Positions 28,061 through 37,285 of a stretch of 64,000 bases of DNA are shown here, piece by piece. The stretch comes from Methylobacterium aquaticum. Its GTDB lineage: Bacteria; Pseudomonadota; Alphaproteobacteria; Rhizobiales; Beijerinckiaceae. The notes under the pieces are model-generated. The model did no database searches. It saw nothing but the letters and a program-made list of their open reading frames with translations, and was not told the origin of the DNA. How positions within the stretch are numbered: the first letter of the stretch is position 1; the number at the start of each line of letters is the position of its first letter. The translations under genes and the position numbers were made by a program. The stretch lies in the NCBI RefSeq assembly GCF_016804325.1, contig NZ_CP043627.1:3671001-3735000 (forward strand), read 5' to 3'.

Positions 28061-28831
28061 ATGCGACTGGCGAACAAGCTCGTGGTGGTGACGGCCGCGG
28101 CCTCCGGGATGGGACGCGCCGGCGTCGAGCTCTTCCTGCGCGAGGGCGCGCGGGTCGCGGCCATCGACGTGAACGCCGAGGGGCTCGCGCGGCTGTCCGC
28201 CGACATGGCGGCGCAGGGCCATGACGTCGCGACGGTGCGGGCCGACCTCTCGCAGCCCGAGGAGACGCGCGGCTCGATCCACGCCGCCGCCGCGGCGCTC
28301 GGGGGCATCGACGTGCTGTGGGCCCATGCCGGCATCCCCGGGCCCGGCGGCATCGAGAACCTCGACGTGCCGGCCTACCGGCTCGCCATCGACCTCAACG
28401 TCACCTCGGCAGCCCTCGCCGCCGGCGAGGCGATCGGGCACATGCGCCGGCGCGGCGGCGGGGCGATCGTGTTCACCGCCTCAGTCTCGGGCCTCGTCGG
28501 CTCGATGTGGAGCCCGATCTATTCCGCCGCCAAGTTCGCGGTGGTCGGGCTGACGAAGTCCCTCGCCCAGACCTTCGCGCCCGACAACGTCCGGGTGAAC
28601 GTCGTCTGCCCAGGCCTCGCCGAGACGCCGATGAAGCTCGGCTTCACCGGCCGCTCGGGCGATCCGACGGAGGCCGCCGCCGCCGAAGCGCGCATGGTCT
28701 CCGCAGTGCCGATGGGGCGCCTGTGCCGGCCGGAGGAGGCCGCCCACGCGGTGCTCTGGCTCGCCTCGGACGATGCCTCCTACGTGACGGGCGTGGCCCT
28801 GCCCGTCGATGGCGGCTTCACGGCGCGCTGA
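28061..28831 (+). CDS. Short-chain dehydrogenase/reductase
   Basis: The 256-residue protein is a classical SDR. The NAD(P) motif TAAASGMGRAG lies at 11-21, a DVNAEGLARL segment near 36-45 suggests NAD preference through its aspartate, and the catalytic residues are Ser141, Tyr154 and Lys158 in YSAAK. The C terminus carries SYVTGVALPVDGGFTAR, typical of the family. It probably oxidises a hydroxyl on the acid imported by the upstream binding protein, or on its CoA ester made by the downstream CoA-transferase. Substrate unknown. Confidence 0.92.
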   Translation: MRLANKLVVVTAAASGMGRAGVELFLREGARVAAIDVNAEGLARLSADMAAQGHDVATVRADLSQPEETRGSIHAAAAALGGIDVLWAHAGIPGPGGIENLDVPAYRLAIDLNVTSAALAAGEAIGHMRRRGGGAIVFTASVSGLVGSMWSPIYSAAKFAVVGLTKSLAQTFAPDNVRVNVVCPGLAETPMKLGFTGRSGDPTEAAAAEARMVSAVPMGRLCRPEEAAHAVLWLASDDASYVTGVALPVDGGFTAR

Positions 28832-28867
28832 GCGCCGGGGCCCGAGTACGAGGAAGGGAGAAGCGCC

Positions 28868-29985
28868 ATGCCGGGTCCGCTCGCAGGCATCAGGGTCGTC
28901 GACCTGAGCACGGTCGTCGCGGGCCCTTCGCGACGCAGATCCTCGCCGAGCTCGGCGCCGAGATCGTCAAGGTCGAGGGACCGGGCGGCGACATCCTGCG
29001 CGCGCCGGGCCCCGCCCGCTCGCCCGGCATGGGAGCGGCGTTCCTCAACTGCAATCGCGGCAAGGACAGCGTCGTCCTCGACCTGAAGCAGGAGGCCGGC
29101 CGCGCCCGGCTCGACGACCTCGTCCGGGGCGCCGACATCCTCGTCCACAACATGCGGATGGAGGCCGCCGCCCGGCTCGGCCTCGACGATGCGCGCCTGC
29201 GCGCGATCAATCCGGGGCTGATCACCTGCGCCATCGTCGGCTTCGGCCAGGACGGACCCTACCGGGACCGGCCCGCCTACGACGACATCGTCCAGGCGGC
29301 GTCGGGCTGGGCCGACCTCGAGCGGCGGGCCGGGGGCGAGCCCCGCTACGCACCGACCATCGCGGCCGACAAGACCGCATCGCTCTACGTCACCACCGCG
29401 ATCAGTGCCGCCCTGTTCCACCGCGCCCGCACGGGGGAAGGACAGGCGATCGAGGTGCCGATGTTCGAATCCATGGTGTCGTTCCTCGCCGTCGAGCACC
29501 TCGCCGGCCTCACCTTCCGGCCGCCCCTCGGCCCGTCCGGCTACGCGCGTCTCCTCTCGAAGCACCGCCGGCCCTACCCGACCCGCGACGGCCACATCGC
29601 GGTCCTGCCCTACAATGCGAGCCACTGGCGCGCGGTCTTCCGCGCCGCCGGCCGCGAGGATTGGGCGCAGGAGGCGGCGCTCGGGTCCGACGCTGCCCGC
29701 GCCGCGATGATCGACACCCTCTACGAGCGCCTGGCCGGCTGCCTCGCGCAGGACACGACCGAGGCGTGGCTCTCGCGCCTCGCCCCCCTCGATGTGCCCT
29801 GCACGCGGGTCAACCGGATCGAGGACCTGCTCGACGACCCTCACCTCGCGGCCACCGGCTTCTTCGAGGCGATCGACCATCCGACGGAGGGACCGCTCCT
29901 GGCGACGCGGCCGCCGGTCCGGTTCTCGCGCACGCCCTGCGGCGCGACGCGGCCCGCGCCGCCCCTGGATTCGGGCGACCCCTGA
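28868..29985 (+). CDS. CaiB/BaiF-family CoA-transferase (one frameshift)
   Basis: This class III CoA-transferase moves CoA between carboxylic acids. The N terminus GPLAGIRVVDLSTVVAGP and the downstream FATQILAELGAEIVKVEGPGGD form the family opening, but they lie in different frames. One C is missing in the run at 28924-28926. After repair the protein has about 372 residues, with the catalytic-aspartate region NCNRGKDSVVLDLK and the GQAIEVPMFESM segment. It is third in the IclR-controlled operon and would activate the imported acid. The break is probably a sequencing error. Confidence 0.85.
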
Positions 29986-30019
29986 GGCCGGCATCCGGAG
30001 GGCGCCGGCCGCCGCGGCA

Positions 30020-31104
30020 TCACCGCGTCGCGAACTTGATGCTGATCGCGGCCTTGGCCGTCAGGCCGGGGCTCGGCAGCAGGTTGGGGTACTGCGTGTA
30101 GCGCTTGTCGAAGGCATTCTGCACGATGACGTCGGCGCGGATGCGATCGTCGATGCGGTAGGAGGCGAAGAAGTCCACGAGTGCGTAGGCCTTCGTCGCC
30201 AGGATCGTGGTGCCGGCCGGCACGTCGAGGCGGCTGTCGACGACGGTGAGGCGGCTCCCGACCGCGACGCGCTCGTCGAGGAAGCGCAGCCCGAGCGTCG
30301 CGCTGATCCGATCCGGAGGAACGGTCAGCAGCGTCTCGCGGGTCGCCTTGTTGCGCCCGTCGGTGTGCGTGGCGGCGAGCGAGACGAACCCCCCGCCCCA
30401 GTCATACGCGCCTTCGATCTCGACACCCGACAGCTCGGCCTGCGCGATGTTGAGGTACTGGAGCGATTGCACCGGGATCACGCACGGAAACCGTCCGGGG
30501 AGCCGCGCGCAGATCGACGCCGGTATGCCGGGGATGGCCGGGACGAAATAGGTCGGGCCGACCGGCGAGATGTTGATGTAATCATCGATGACATTGTTGA
30601 AGACGTTGAGCTTGGCTCTCAGAACGTCTCCTCGCTGGAGCACGTCGCCGTATTTCAGGTTGATGCCGCCCTCGATGGTGTGGGCCACCTCCGGCCGGAG
30701 CGTCGAATTGGGCAGGATGTTGAAGGCCGGGAACGGATGGATGCCCTGCACCAGCGTCTCGGTGATCGACGGCGCGCGATAGCCCTCGGCGTAGGTGGCG
30801 TAGACCTCGATACCGGCGAAGGGCGACACGCCGACGGTGATCTTGGGCGGCAGGCGGTCGCCGCTCGATCGGTAGGCGCCGCCGGAGAGGTCGTAACGGT
30901 CGTAGCGGAGCGCGCCGATCACGCGCAGCCAGGAGGCGTAGCGCACCTCGTCCTGGACGAATGCGCCCGCGAGGTTGCGCTCTCCCGAAGGGGTGAAGGC
31001 GGATCCGAAGCCACCGGCCCGGTCCGTCGTCCTGACGCTGTCGAAGACCATGTCCCCGCCGAGCGTCAGGGCATGGCTCGCGCTCCAGGTGTTGAAACGG
31101 GCGG
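30020..31104 (-). pseudogene. TonB-dependent (heme/hemoglobin-like) receptor, C-terminal fragment cut by IS3-family element
   Basis: About 361 residues of the barrel domain remain, from FNTWSASHALTLGG to the stop codon at 30020. Family hallmarks include YATYAEGYRAPSITETL, NILPNSTLRPEVAHTIEGG and the C-terminal VQNAFDKRYTQYPN. These resemble hemoglobin/heme receptors more than siderophore receptors. The signal peptide, plug and first barrel strands are absent; the sequence changes to IS DNA at 31105. No 5' part is found on the far side of the IS, so the missing portion was deleted, not just displaced. Confidence 0.88.
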
Positions 31105-31569
31105 TCAACCGCTCCGGGTTTCTCGGAGGCTGTTTGTGTTGGGTCAGGCGGCCAAGGCTTGGTCGCTGACGTGGGTATAATAGTGCGCCTCGGCCTCGGC
31201 CTCGGCGGGAGGGATGTTGCCGATCGGCGCGAGCAGGCGGTGATGGTTGTACCAGTCGACCCATTCCAGGGTGGCGTACTCGACCGCCTCGAAGGAGCGC
31301 CATGGGCCGCGTCGGTGGATCACCTCTGCCTTGAACAAGCCGTTGATCGTCTCCGCGAGGGCATTGTCGTATGAGTCGCCGACGCTGCCGACGGACGGCT
31401 CGATACCCGCTCCGGCCAAGCGCTCAGTGTAGCGCAAAGCCAAGTATTGCGAGCCGCGGTCCGAATGATGAACCAGGCCGCTGCCCTGGACAGGACGACG
31501 CTCGTACAGCGCCTGTTCCAGAGCATCCAGAACGAAGCTCGCGTGAGCACTGCGCGAGGCTCGCCAGCC

Positions 31570-31603
31570 GGAGCCTGCCCTCGGGCCGGCGAAGCCGGAC
31601 CCG
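31570..31603. repeat. 34-base hairpin insertion inside IS3 OrfB
   Basis: Read on the minus strand, CGGG-T-CCGGC-TTC-GCCGG-CCCG folds into a nine-pair stem with one bulged T, followed by AGGGCAGGCTCC. Taking out exactly these 34 bases joins RIP to GWRASRSAH in frame, as expected for the transposase family. It looks like a small palindromic repeat that entered the IS. Confidence 0.6.
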
Positions 31604-32046
31604 GGGGATGCGTCGGGCGAACACATCGATGACGAAGGCCACATAGACGAAGCCCGACCACGTCGCCACGTAGGTGAAGTCGCTGACCCACAGAGCATTC
31701 GGCCGGGGCGCCTTGAACTGACGGTTGACGCGGTCGAGGGGGCAAGCTGCGGCCGGGTCAGGGATCGTGGTGCGAACGGTTCTGCCACGCACCACCCCCG
31801 CCAAGCCCATCCTGCGCATCAGCCGCGCCACCGTGCATCGCGCGGTCACGATCCCCTCTCGGGCCAGCTGCCGCCAGATCTTACGCACGCCGTAGACACA
31901 GAAGTTCGCCTCGAACACGCGCTGGATCTCGATCATCAACGCGGCGTCGCTGCGAGTGCGAACCGGCTGCTTCTCGGGATCGGCACGCCGGGCAGCGTGC
32001 AGGTAGTAGGTCGACGGGGCGATCGGCAGCACCCTGCAGATCGGCC

Positions 32047-32068
32047 TCATCCTGAGGCTCTCGAAGGA
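32047..32068. repeat. 22-base REP-like insertion inside IS3 OrfB
   Basis: The plus-strand sequence TCATCCTGAGGCTCTCGAAG plus two bases resembles the CATCCTGAG...CTCGAAGGA palindromes that are scattered through many alphaproteobacterial genomes. Removing these 22 bases joins VYGV to GPICRVLPIAPST in frame. A short stem TCCT/AGGA plus GAG/CTC can form. Confidence 0.55.
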
Positions 32069-32107
32069 CGACCCCGTAGACGGCCCGATGATCGTCGATG
32101 AAGCTGA

Positions 32108-32434
32108 TCATGGCCGAGACCGGCGGTCGAGCTCCGCCATCGCGAAATATGCGCTCGCCTTGCGCAGGATCTCGTTGGCCTGGCGTAGCTCACGGTTCTC
32201 CCGTTCGAGCGCCTCGATCCGCTCGCGCTCGTCCGTCGTCCGGCCAGGACGCACGCCCTGGTCGCGTTCGGACTGGCGCACCCAGTTCCGCAGTGTCTCG
32301 CCCGAGCAGCCAATCTTGGCGGCGATCGACTGGATCGCCGACCACTGCGAGCCATGCTCGCCCTCGTGCTCGCAGACCATCCGCACGGCGCGCTCACGCA
32401 CCTCAGGGGAAAACGGCGTTGTTCGCTTCGTCAT
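32108..32434 (-). CDS. IS3-family transposase OrfA
   Basis: The 108-residue protein has the N-terminal helix-turn-helix of IS3 OrfA ([13 protein letters not shown], then [14 protein letters not shown]) and a C-terminal leucine-zipper-like coiled coil ([20 protein letters not shown]). It recognises the element's inverted repeats. Its TGA overlaps the OrfB ATG in ATGA. It is intact, but its partner OrfB is broken, so this copy is probably immobile unless helped in trans. Confidence 0.9.
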   Translation of the reverse strand: MTKRTTPFSPEVRERAVRMVCEHEGEHGSQWSAIQSIAAKIGCSGETLRNWVRQSERDQGVRPGRTTDERERIEALERENRELRQANEILRKASAYFAMAELDRRSRP

Positions 32435-32484
32435 GGCTCCATCCTCTCAGAAGTTGGAGCCTCCGGGAAACCCGGAGCGGTTCA

Positions 32485-32534
32485 ACCTGGGGCGAGCCGA
32501 ACTCGGTGTCGACGACGCGGCGTTGGGTCGACAT
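32485..32534 (-). pseudogene. First 16-17 codons of an unknown gene, cut by the IS3-family element
   Basis: A start ATG at 32534 with a strong AAGGAG site about ten bases upstream opens the frame MSTQRRVVDTEFGSPQ, which runs straight into the IS inverted repeat. It lies just after the MFS gene on the same strand, so it was probably the fourth gene of the CoA-transferase/HMGL/MFS operon. Too little is left to name it. Confidence 0.6.
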
Positions 32535-32602
32535 GTCGGGTGTCTCCTTCTGGCTGCCCCGCTCGTCGGGCTCTGGCGCGGATCGTGTCCGGGGTCGGCC
32601 CC

Positions 32603-33982
32603 TCAGCGCTCGGCCGGCGCGGCCGCGAGGTCCCGGCCCGGGTCCGCCGCGTCGGGCCGCAGCGCCTCGAGGCTGCGGTTGCGGGTCTCGATCCCGAACA
32701 GCCCGACGCAGACGGCCTGGAGCAGCAGGGCGCCGACCAGCATCGCCAGCACCGGCACGACCCCGCCCTCGGCGTAGAGCCAGACGACCCCTTGCGGGAT
32801 GAAGATGCCGGCGATCCGCCCCGCCGTGCTGGCGACGCCGGTGCCGCGCAGTCGGTACTCGGTCGGGAACAGCTCCGGGATGTAGGCGGCGATGCCGAGC
32901 GCCACCATCAGGTAGATGCAGGTGAACAATCCGAAGCCGACGACGGTGGCCAGCGCCATCGAGGGCGCCAGCGTGTAGGCGATGCCGAGAAGCGCCGCGA
33001 CGACCGACGCGACGGTGAGGCCGTTGCGCCGCCCGAGGCGCTCGGCGATCACCGCGCCGAGGCAGGCCCCGACCGGGCCGCCGAGCGACATGAAGGTGGT
33101 GTAGCCGAGCGACGAGCCGACGCTGAGGCCCTGCTTGACCAGGAAGGTCGGCACCCAGGCGACGAAGCCGTAGATCGACACGTTGATCATCACGTTGATG
33201 ACGGTCGCCACCAGCGTGCGGCGGATCACCGGGCGGCCGAACAGCACCCCGAGGCCGGGGTCCCGCACCGGCCCCGCCCCCGAGACCGGTTGCGGCGGCG
33301 GCAGGGTTCGGCCGTAGGACGCCTCGATCCCCGTCAGAACCCGGTCGGCCTCCTCGGTCCGGCCGACGGATTCGAGCCAGCGCGGGCTCTCCGGCATGCT
33401 CTTGCGGGCGTACCAGACGGCCAGCGCGCCGATGCCGGCGATCGCAAACATCGTCCGCCAGCCGAAGGTCGGGATCACCAGGTAGCCGACCAGCGTCGCG
33501 GCGAAGAGCGCCGTGTTGGTGATGATCGACAGGTAGGCGGCCCAGCGCCCGCGCTGCGCCGGCGGGATGAACTCGCCGATCGTCGCGTAGCCGATCACGA
33601 TCTCGGCCCCGAGCCCCACGCCCATGAAGAAGCGCAGGACGATCAGCGTCCACATGTCGGGGGCGAAGACGGCGGCGAGCGAGGCGAGCCCGAAGATCAT
33701 CAGGTTCGCCTGGTAGGTGAACCGGCGCCCGAACCGGTCGCCGAGGATCCCGGCCGAGAAGCTGCCGATCACCATCCCGATGAAGGTCGCCGACAGGAAG
33801 GCGGCGTTGAGCCGGAGGTCCGACCAGCCATCCTTGACGAGGGCGCCCAGGATGCCGCCCGCGAGGTAGATGTCGAAGCTGTCGAAGAACATCCCGGCAC
33901 CGATCAGCCACAGGATCCGGCGGTGGAAGCCGGAGATCGGCAGGCGGTCGAGGCGCGCCCCGGCCGAGATCGTTGACGCCAT
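32603..33982 (-). CDS. MFS transporter, organic-acid:proton symporter type
   Basis: The 459-residue protein has twelve hydrophobic segments and the MFS signatures GDRFGRRFTYQANL after helix 2 and FMGVGLGAEIVIGYATIGEFIPPAQRGRW around helices 4-5. That pattern is seen in the sugar/aromatic-acid:H+ symporter group. The cytoplasmic linker contains PESPRWLESVGRTEEA. It lies downstream of the HMGL-like and CoA-transferase genes and probably imports, or exports, the acid they handle. GGAGGGG precedes the ATG at 33982. Confidence 0.9.
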   Translation of the reverse strand: MASTISAGARLDRLPISGFHRRILWLIGAGMFFDSFDIYLAGGILGALVKDGWSDLRLNAAFLSATFIGMVIGSFSAGILGDRFGRRFTYQANLMIFGLASLAAVFAPDMWTLIVLRFFMGVGLGAEIVIGYATIGEFIPPAQRGRWAAYLSIITNTALFAATLVGYLVIPTFGWRTMFAIAGIGALAVWYARKSMPESPRWLESVGRTEEADRVLTGIEASYGRTLPPPQPVSGAGPVRDPGLGVLFGRPVIRRTLVATVINVMINVSIYGFVAWVPTFLVKQGLSVGSSLGYTTFMSLGGPVGACLGAVIAERLGRRNGLTVASVVAALLGIAYTLAPSMALATVVGFGLFTCIYLMVALGIAAYIPELFPTEYRLRGTGVASTAGRIAGIFIPQGVVWLYAEGGVVPVLAMLVGALLLQAVCVGLFGIETRNRSLEALRPDAADPGRDLAAAPAER

Positions 33983-34071
33983 CGTCGGGTCCCCTCCCCT
34001 CTCCCGGCCGGGGTCTCCCGCCCGGCCGGCGCCCGTCGCGCGGGCGGATCGTTCGTCGTCGGGCTGAATCG

Positions 34072-34992
34072 TCAGGCCGCCAGGATCTCGGGCCAGGCCG
34101 AGACGTGGGCGCCGTGAGCGGGCAGGCGCCGCTCCATCTCGCCCTCGAGCCAGAGCGTCGCCTCGCGCAAGGGCGCGAGCGCGATCCCGGTCGCGACCCG
34201 GTCGCGCTCCAGCATCGAGACGAGGTCCTCGGTCGCGATGTTGCCGGTGGCGCCGGGCGCGAACGGGCAGCCGCCGAGGCCGCCGAGGCTCGCATCCAAG
34301 ACCGTGACGCCCGAGCGCAGCGCCGCGTCGGCATTGGCGTAGCCGGTGTTGCGGGTGTTGTGGAAATGCGCCCGCATCGGCAGGCCCGGCACGGCCTGCG
34401 CCAGGGCGGCGAAGCGCTCCTCGACGATGGCGGGCGTCGCGACGCCGATCGTGTCGGCGAGCGAGATCTCGTCGACGCCAGCCTCGGCGAGCGCCCGGGC
34501 GATCTCGATCACCCGGGAAAGCGGCACCTCGCCCTCGAACGGGCAGCCGAAGGCGACCGCGATCGTCACTGACCGGAACAGGCCGGCCGCCTTCGCCCGC
34601 CCGGCGAGGCGGTCCCAGGCCTCGACGAGGCCGCGGGCCGTCGTTCCCTGGTTGCGGGCGGCCATCGTGTCGGTCGCCACCGCCACGAAGCTGATCTCGC
34701 GCAGGTTGGCGGCCAGCGCGCGCTCGAAGCCGCGCTCGTTGAGGACGAGGCCCGAGACGCTGAGGCCCGGCAGGTCGACGACCCGCGCCAGCACCGCCTC
34801 GGCATCGGCCATCTGCGGCACGCGCTTCGGGTTGACGAAGCTCGCCGCCTCGATCCGTTTCAGGCCCGCGGCCGCGAGCCTCCGGATCATCTCGACCTTG
34901 GTGTCGGTCGAGAGCAGCCGGTCCTGGTTCTGCAGCCCGTCGCGGGGACCGACCTCGACGACGGTGAGGGAGACGGGGCGCCGTACGGTCAT
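34072..34992 (-). CDS. HMG-CoA lyase-like protein (HMGL/citramalyl-CoA lyase type)
   Basis: The 306-residue protein is a TIM-barrel DRE metallolyase. Its first strand ends in GPRDGLQNQ near 15-23, the metal site includes HFHNTRNTG near 233, and the flexible active-site loop contains GGLGGCPFAPGATGN with the HMGL cysteine. These enzymes cleave HMG-CoA or related branched hydroxyacyl-CoAs to acyl-CoA plus a keto acid. ATG at 34992 is preferred over 35013 because AAGGGA precedes it at good spacing. It lies between the CoA-transferase and the MFS carrier, so a branched hydroxy-dicarboxyl-CoA made by the transferase is its likely substrate. Confidence 0.9.
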   Translation of the reverse strand: MTVRRPVSLTVVEVGPRDGLQNQDRLLSTDTKVEMIRRLAAAGLKRIEAASFVNPKRVPQMADAEAVLARVVDLPGLSVSGLVLNERGFERALAANLREISFVAVATDTMAARNQGTTARGLVEAWDRLAGRAKAAGLFRSVTIAVAFGCPFEGEVPLSRVIEIARALAEAGVDEISLADTIGVATPAIVEERFAALAQAVPGLPMRAHFHNTRNTGYANADAALRSGVTVLDASLGGLGGCPFAPGATGNIATEDLVSMLERDRVATGIALAPLREATLWLEGEMERRLPAHGAHVSAWPEILAA

Positions 34993-35107
34993 GTCATGTT
35001 TCCCTTTGCACACGCTCCCCTCTCCCGGACGACGGGAGCGACGCGGAAGGAGGTCCGGGACAGGGGGAGGCTTGAGACGCGATGTCGGCCCTCGCGCTTT
35101 CGCAGGC

Positions 35108-36349
35108 TCACGCGGCGTCCCGCGCCGACCCGCCGATCACCTTGTCGGCGACGAGCCGGGCGAGGTCGGCCGGCGCAAGGCCGAGGAGCCCGCGGAAGAT
35201 CTCGTCGTTGTGCTGGCCGAGTTCCGGGCCGGCGGTGACGACCCGGCCGGGATTGGCCGAGAGGCGGGGTGCCACGTTCTGCATCTTGAGCGAGCCGAAC
35301 AGCGGGTGGGCGACGTCGACGATGGTCTTGCGCGCCTTGAAATGCGCGTCCTCCAGCATCTCGGGGGCGCGGTAGATGTCGCCGCGGGGCACGCCCGCCT
35401 CGTCGAGGATGCGGCCGAGCTCCTCGCGGTCGAGGGCCGCCGTCCAGGCGGCGATGAGGGCGTCGAGCTCGGCCTGGCGCTTGCCGCGCTCGGTATGGGT
35501 GGCGTAGCGCGGGTCGGCCGCGAGCTCGGGTCGGCCCATCGCGGCGGCGAGGCGCTTGAACACGCTGTCCTGGTTGGCGGCGATCAGCACGTAGACGCCG
35601 CTCTTCGTCGGGTAGACGTTCGAGGGGGCGATGTTCGGCAGGATCGCGCCGGTGCGCTCGCGGATGTAGCCGGTCTTGTCGTACTCGGTGACGAGGTTCT
35701 CCATCACGGCGAGCACCGCCTCGTAGATCGCGCTGTCGACGATCTGGCCGCGGCCGGTCCGGGTGCGGGCGTGCAAGGCCATCAGCCCGCCGACGCAGGC
35801 GAAGGTGGCGGCCAGCGTGTCGCCGATCGAGATGCCGGCCCGCGAGGGCGGGTTGGAGGGATCGCCCGCGACGTAGCGCATCCCGCCCATCGCCTCGCCG
35901 ATCGCGCCGTAGCCGGCCTTCTGCGAGTAGGGCCCGCTCTGGCCGTAGCCGGAGACGCGGATCATGATGAGCCGCGGGTTGATCGCCGACAGTGCGTCGT
36001 AGCCCAGGCCCCACTTCTCCATCGTGCCGGGGCGGAAATTCTCGATCAGGATGTCCGACTGCGCGACGAGGCGCCGGATCAGGTCCTGGCCCGCCGTCTC
36101 GCGGGCGTTGATCTCGATCGACTTCTTGTTGCGGGCGATGACCGGCCACCACAGCGACTGGCCGTGCGGCTTCTCGCGGCCCCATTCCCGCATCGGATCG
36201 CCGGCGCCCGGCTGCTCGATCTTGATCACCTCGGCGCCGAAATCGGCCATCAGCTGGCCGCAGAACGGCCCGGCGAGGAGCTGGCCCATCTCGAGGACGC
36301 GCAGGTCCGACAGGGCTGGTGCAAGGGCAGGTTCCGTGGTCTGGATCAT
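35108..36349 (-). CDS. CaiB/BaiF-family CoA-transferase
   Basis: The 413-residue class III CoA-transferase starts with LSDLRVLEMGQLLAGPFCGQ and continues with MADFGAEVIKIEQPGAGDPMREWG, the family hallmark. The catalytic aspartate region and GRGQIVDSAIYEAVLAV are present. It is the first gene of the minus-strand arm, divergent from the GntR gene, with ATG at 36349 preceded by AGAGGAA. By analogy with succinyl-CoA:citramalate and succinyl-CoA:itaconate transferases, it probably activates a C5-C6 dicarboxylic acid for the HMGL-like lyase. That role is inference. Confidence 0.9.
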   Translation of the reverse strand: MIQTTEPALAPALSDLRVLEMGQLLAGPFCGQLMADFGAEVIKIEQPGAGDPMREWGREKPHGQSLWWPVIARNKKSIEINARETAGQDLIRRLVAQSDILIENFRPGTMEKWGLGYDALSAINPRLIMIRVSGYGQSGPYSQKAGYGAIGEAMGGMRYVAGDPSNPPSRAGISIGDTLAATFACVGGLMALHARTRTGRGQIVDSAIYEAVLAVMENLVTEYDKTGYIRERTGAILPNIAPSNVYPTKSGVYVLIAANQDSVFKRLAAAMGRPELAADPRYATHTERGKRQAELDALIAAWTAALDREELGRILDEAGVPRGDIYRAPEMLEDAHFKARKTIVDVAHPLFGSLKMQNVAPRLSANPGRVVTAGPELGQHNDEIFRGLLGLAPADLARLVADKVIGGSARDAA

Positions 36350-36389
36350 CCGGCGTTCCTCTTGTTCCCCGGACCCTAGTCTGGCAAAT

Positions 36390-36401
36390 TTGTCTGGACA
36401 A
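36390..36401. promoter_or_regulatory. GntR operator TTGTC-TG-GACAA in the divergent promoter
   Basis: A perfect inverted repeat, TTGTC and GACAA around TG, lies between the CoA-transferase and GntR genes. On the minus strand TTGTCC (36401-36396) followed 17 bases later by TAGGGT makes a plausible -35/-10 pair, so a bound repressor would block RNA polymerase. A near-copy occurs at 37312-37323. Confidence 0.65.
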
Positions 36402-36429
36402 GTAGCGAGCGCCGGCTTCGGAGGGAAAT

Positions 36430-37203
36430 GTGTCCGGCAGGGCGATGGGTGTGTGGGAGCCGGGCGCCGAGGAGGCGGGCCCGCTCAACGAACGGATCGC
36501 CCGGGCGCTCCAGGAGGAGATCCGCGCCGGCCTGCACCCGGTCGGCGCGACCCTGCCGACCGAGACGGCCCTGTGCGCCCGCTTCGAGGCGAGCCGCTTC
36601 ACGGTGCGCGAGGCCCTGCGCAAGCTGGTCGAGAAGGGCCTGGTCGAGCGCCGCCAGGGCGCCGGCTCGACGGTGATCGCGACGAGCGCGCAGCCGGGCT
36701 TCGCCCAGGTCTTCGACGACCTCGCCGACATGTTCGAGTACGCCCGCGACACACATTTCGACGTCGCCACGCTTGGAATGATCCAGGTCGACCCGGAGGT
36801 CGCCGGCTTCGTGCAGGCGCCGGTCGGCACGTCCTGGCTCAAGGCGGAGGGCGTGCGCTGGACCGCCGCGCGCGACGCGGCGATCTGCTTCGTCAGCGTC
36901 TACGTGCATGCCCGCTTCGCCCCCCTGCTCGCCGACCTGCGCGAGGTGGGAGGCGCGGTCTACGGCCTCGTCGAGGCGCGCTCGGGCGAGCTGATCGCCG
37001 AGGCCCTGCAGGAGATCACCGCCCGCCCGATGCCGCCCCCGGTCGCCCGCGCCCTCAAGCGCCCGCGCGGCAGCCCGGCGATGCGCTTCGTGCGCCGCTA
37101 CTACGACGTCAGCGGCGGCGTCATGCTGACCTCGGTGAACTGGCACCCTGGCGAGGAGTGCCGCTACACGACGCGGATCCGGCGGGGGGAGTGGCGGGCG
37201 TGA
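36430..37203 (+). CDS. GntR-family regulator (HutC/UTRA subgroup)
   Basis: The 257-residue protein has an N-terminal GntR winged helix (LNERIARALQEEIRAGLHPVGATLPTETALCARFEASRFTVREALRKL) and a C-terminal UTRA effector domain ending TSVNWHPGEECRYTTRI. GTG at 36430, preceded by GGAGGGAA, is the best start. Matching palindromes at the divergent promoter (36390-36401) and at the promoter of the downstream plus-strand operon (37312-37323) suggest that it represses both arms and itself. The ligand is probably a substrate or intermediate of the pathway. Confidence 0.88.
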   Translation: MSGRAMGVWEPGAEEAGPLNERIARALQEEIRAGLHPVGATLPTETALCARFEASRFTVREALRKLVEKGLVERRQGAGSTVIATSAQPGFAQVFDDLADMFEYARDTHFDVATLGMIQVDPEVAGFVQAPVGTSWLKAEGVRWTAARDAAICFVSVYVHARFAPLLADLREVGGAVYGLVEARSGELIAEALQEITARPMPPPVARALKRPRGSPAMRFVRRYYDVSGGVMLTSVNWHPGEECRYTTRIRRGEWRA

Positions 37204-37285
37204 GGCTGCTCCCGAGCGTGCGGGTCGTGCGAGGACAAGGTGCGGGCTCCCCCGGCCCTCGTGCCCCGACGCTGCCACATCGCCA

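Larger units (their letters stand above)
31144..32111 (-). pseudogene. IS3-family transposase OrfB, interrupted by two small insertions
   Basis: The DDE integrase-type part is readable in three pieces: [14 protein letters not shown], then ICRVLPIAPSTYYLHAARR through FVIDVFARRIP, then GWRASRSAHASFVLDALEQ through the acidic HHSDRGSQY and DNALAETINGLFKAE motifs to the stop at 31144. A 22-base and a 34-base hairpin-rich insertion separate the pieces. Removing them restores one frame exactly, since both lengths are 1 modulo 3. The ATG overlaps the OrfA stop. As it stands the enzyme cannot be made. Confidence 0.8.
31105..32484 (-). mobile_element. IS3-family insertion sequence (about 1380 bp)
   Basis: Terminal inverted repeats at 31105-31131 and 32458-32484 match at 25 of 27 positions. 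Two consecutive reading frames, OrfA and OrfB, with the IS3 organisation lie between them. No 3-4 base target duplication flanks the element (CGG on the left, ACC on the right). Both flanks are truncated genes on the same strand. This fits a deletion between two copies or an adjacent IS-mediated deletion rather than a simple insertion. Confidence 0.88.
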
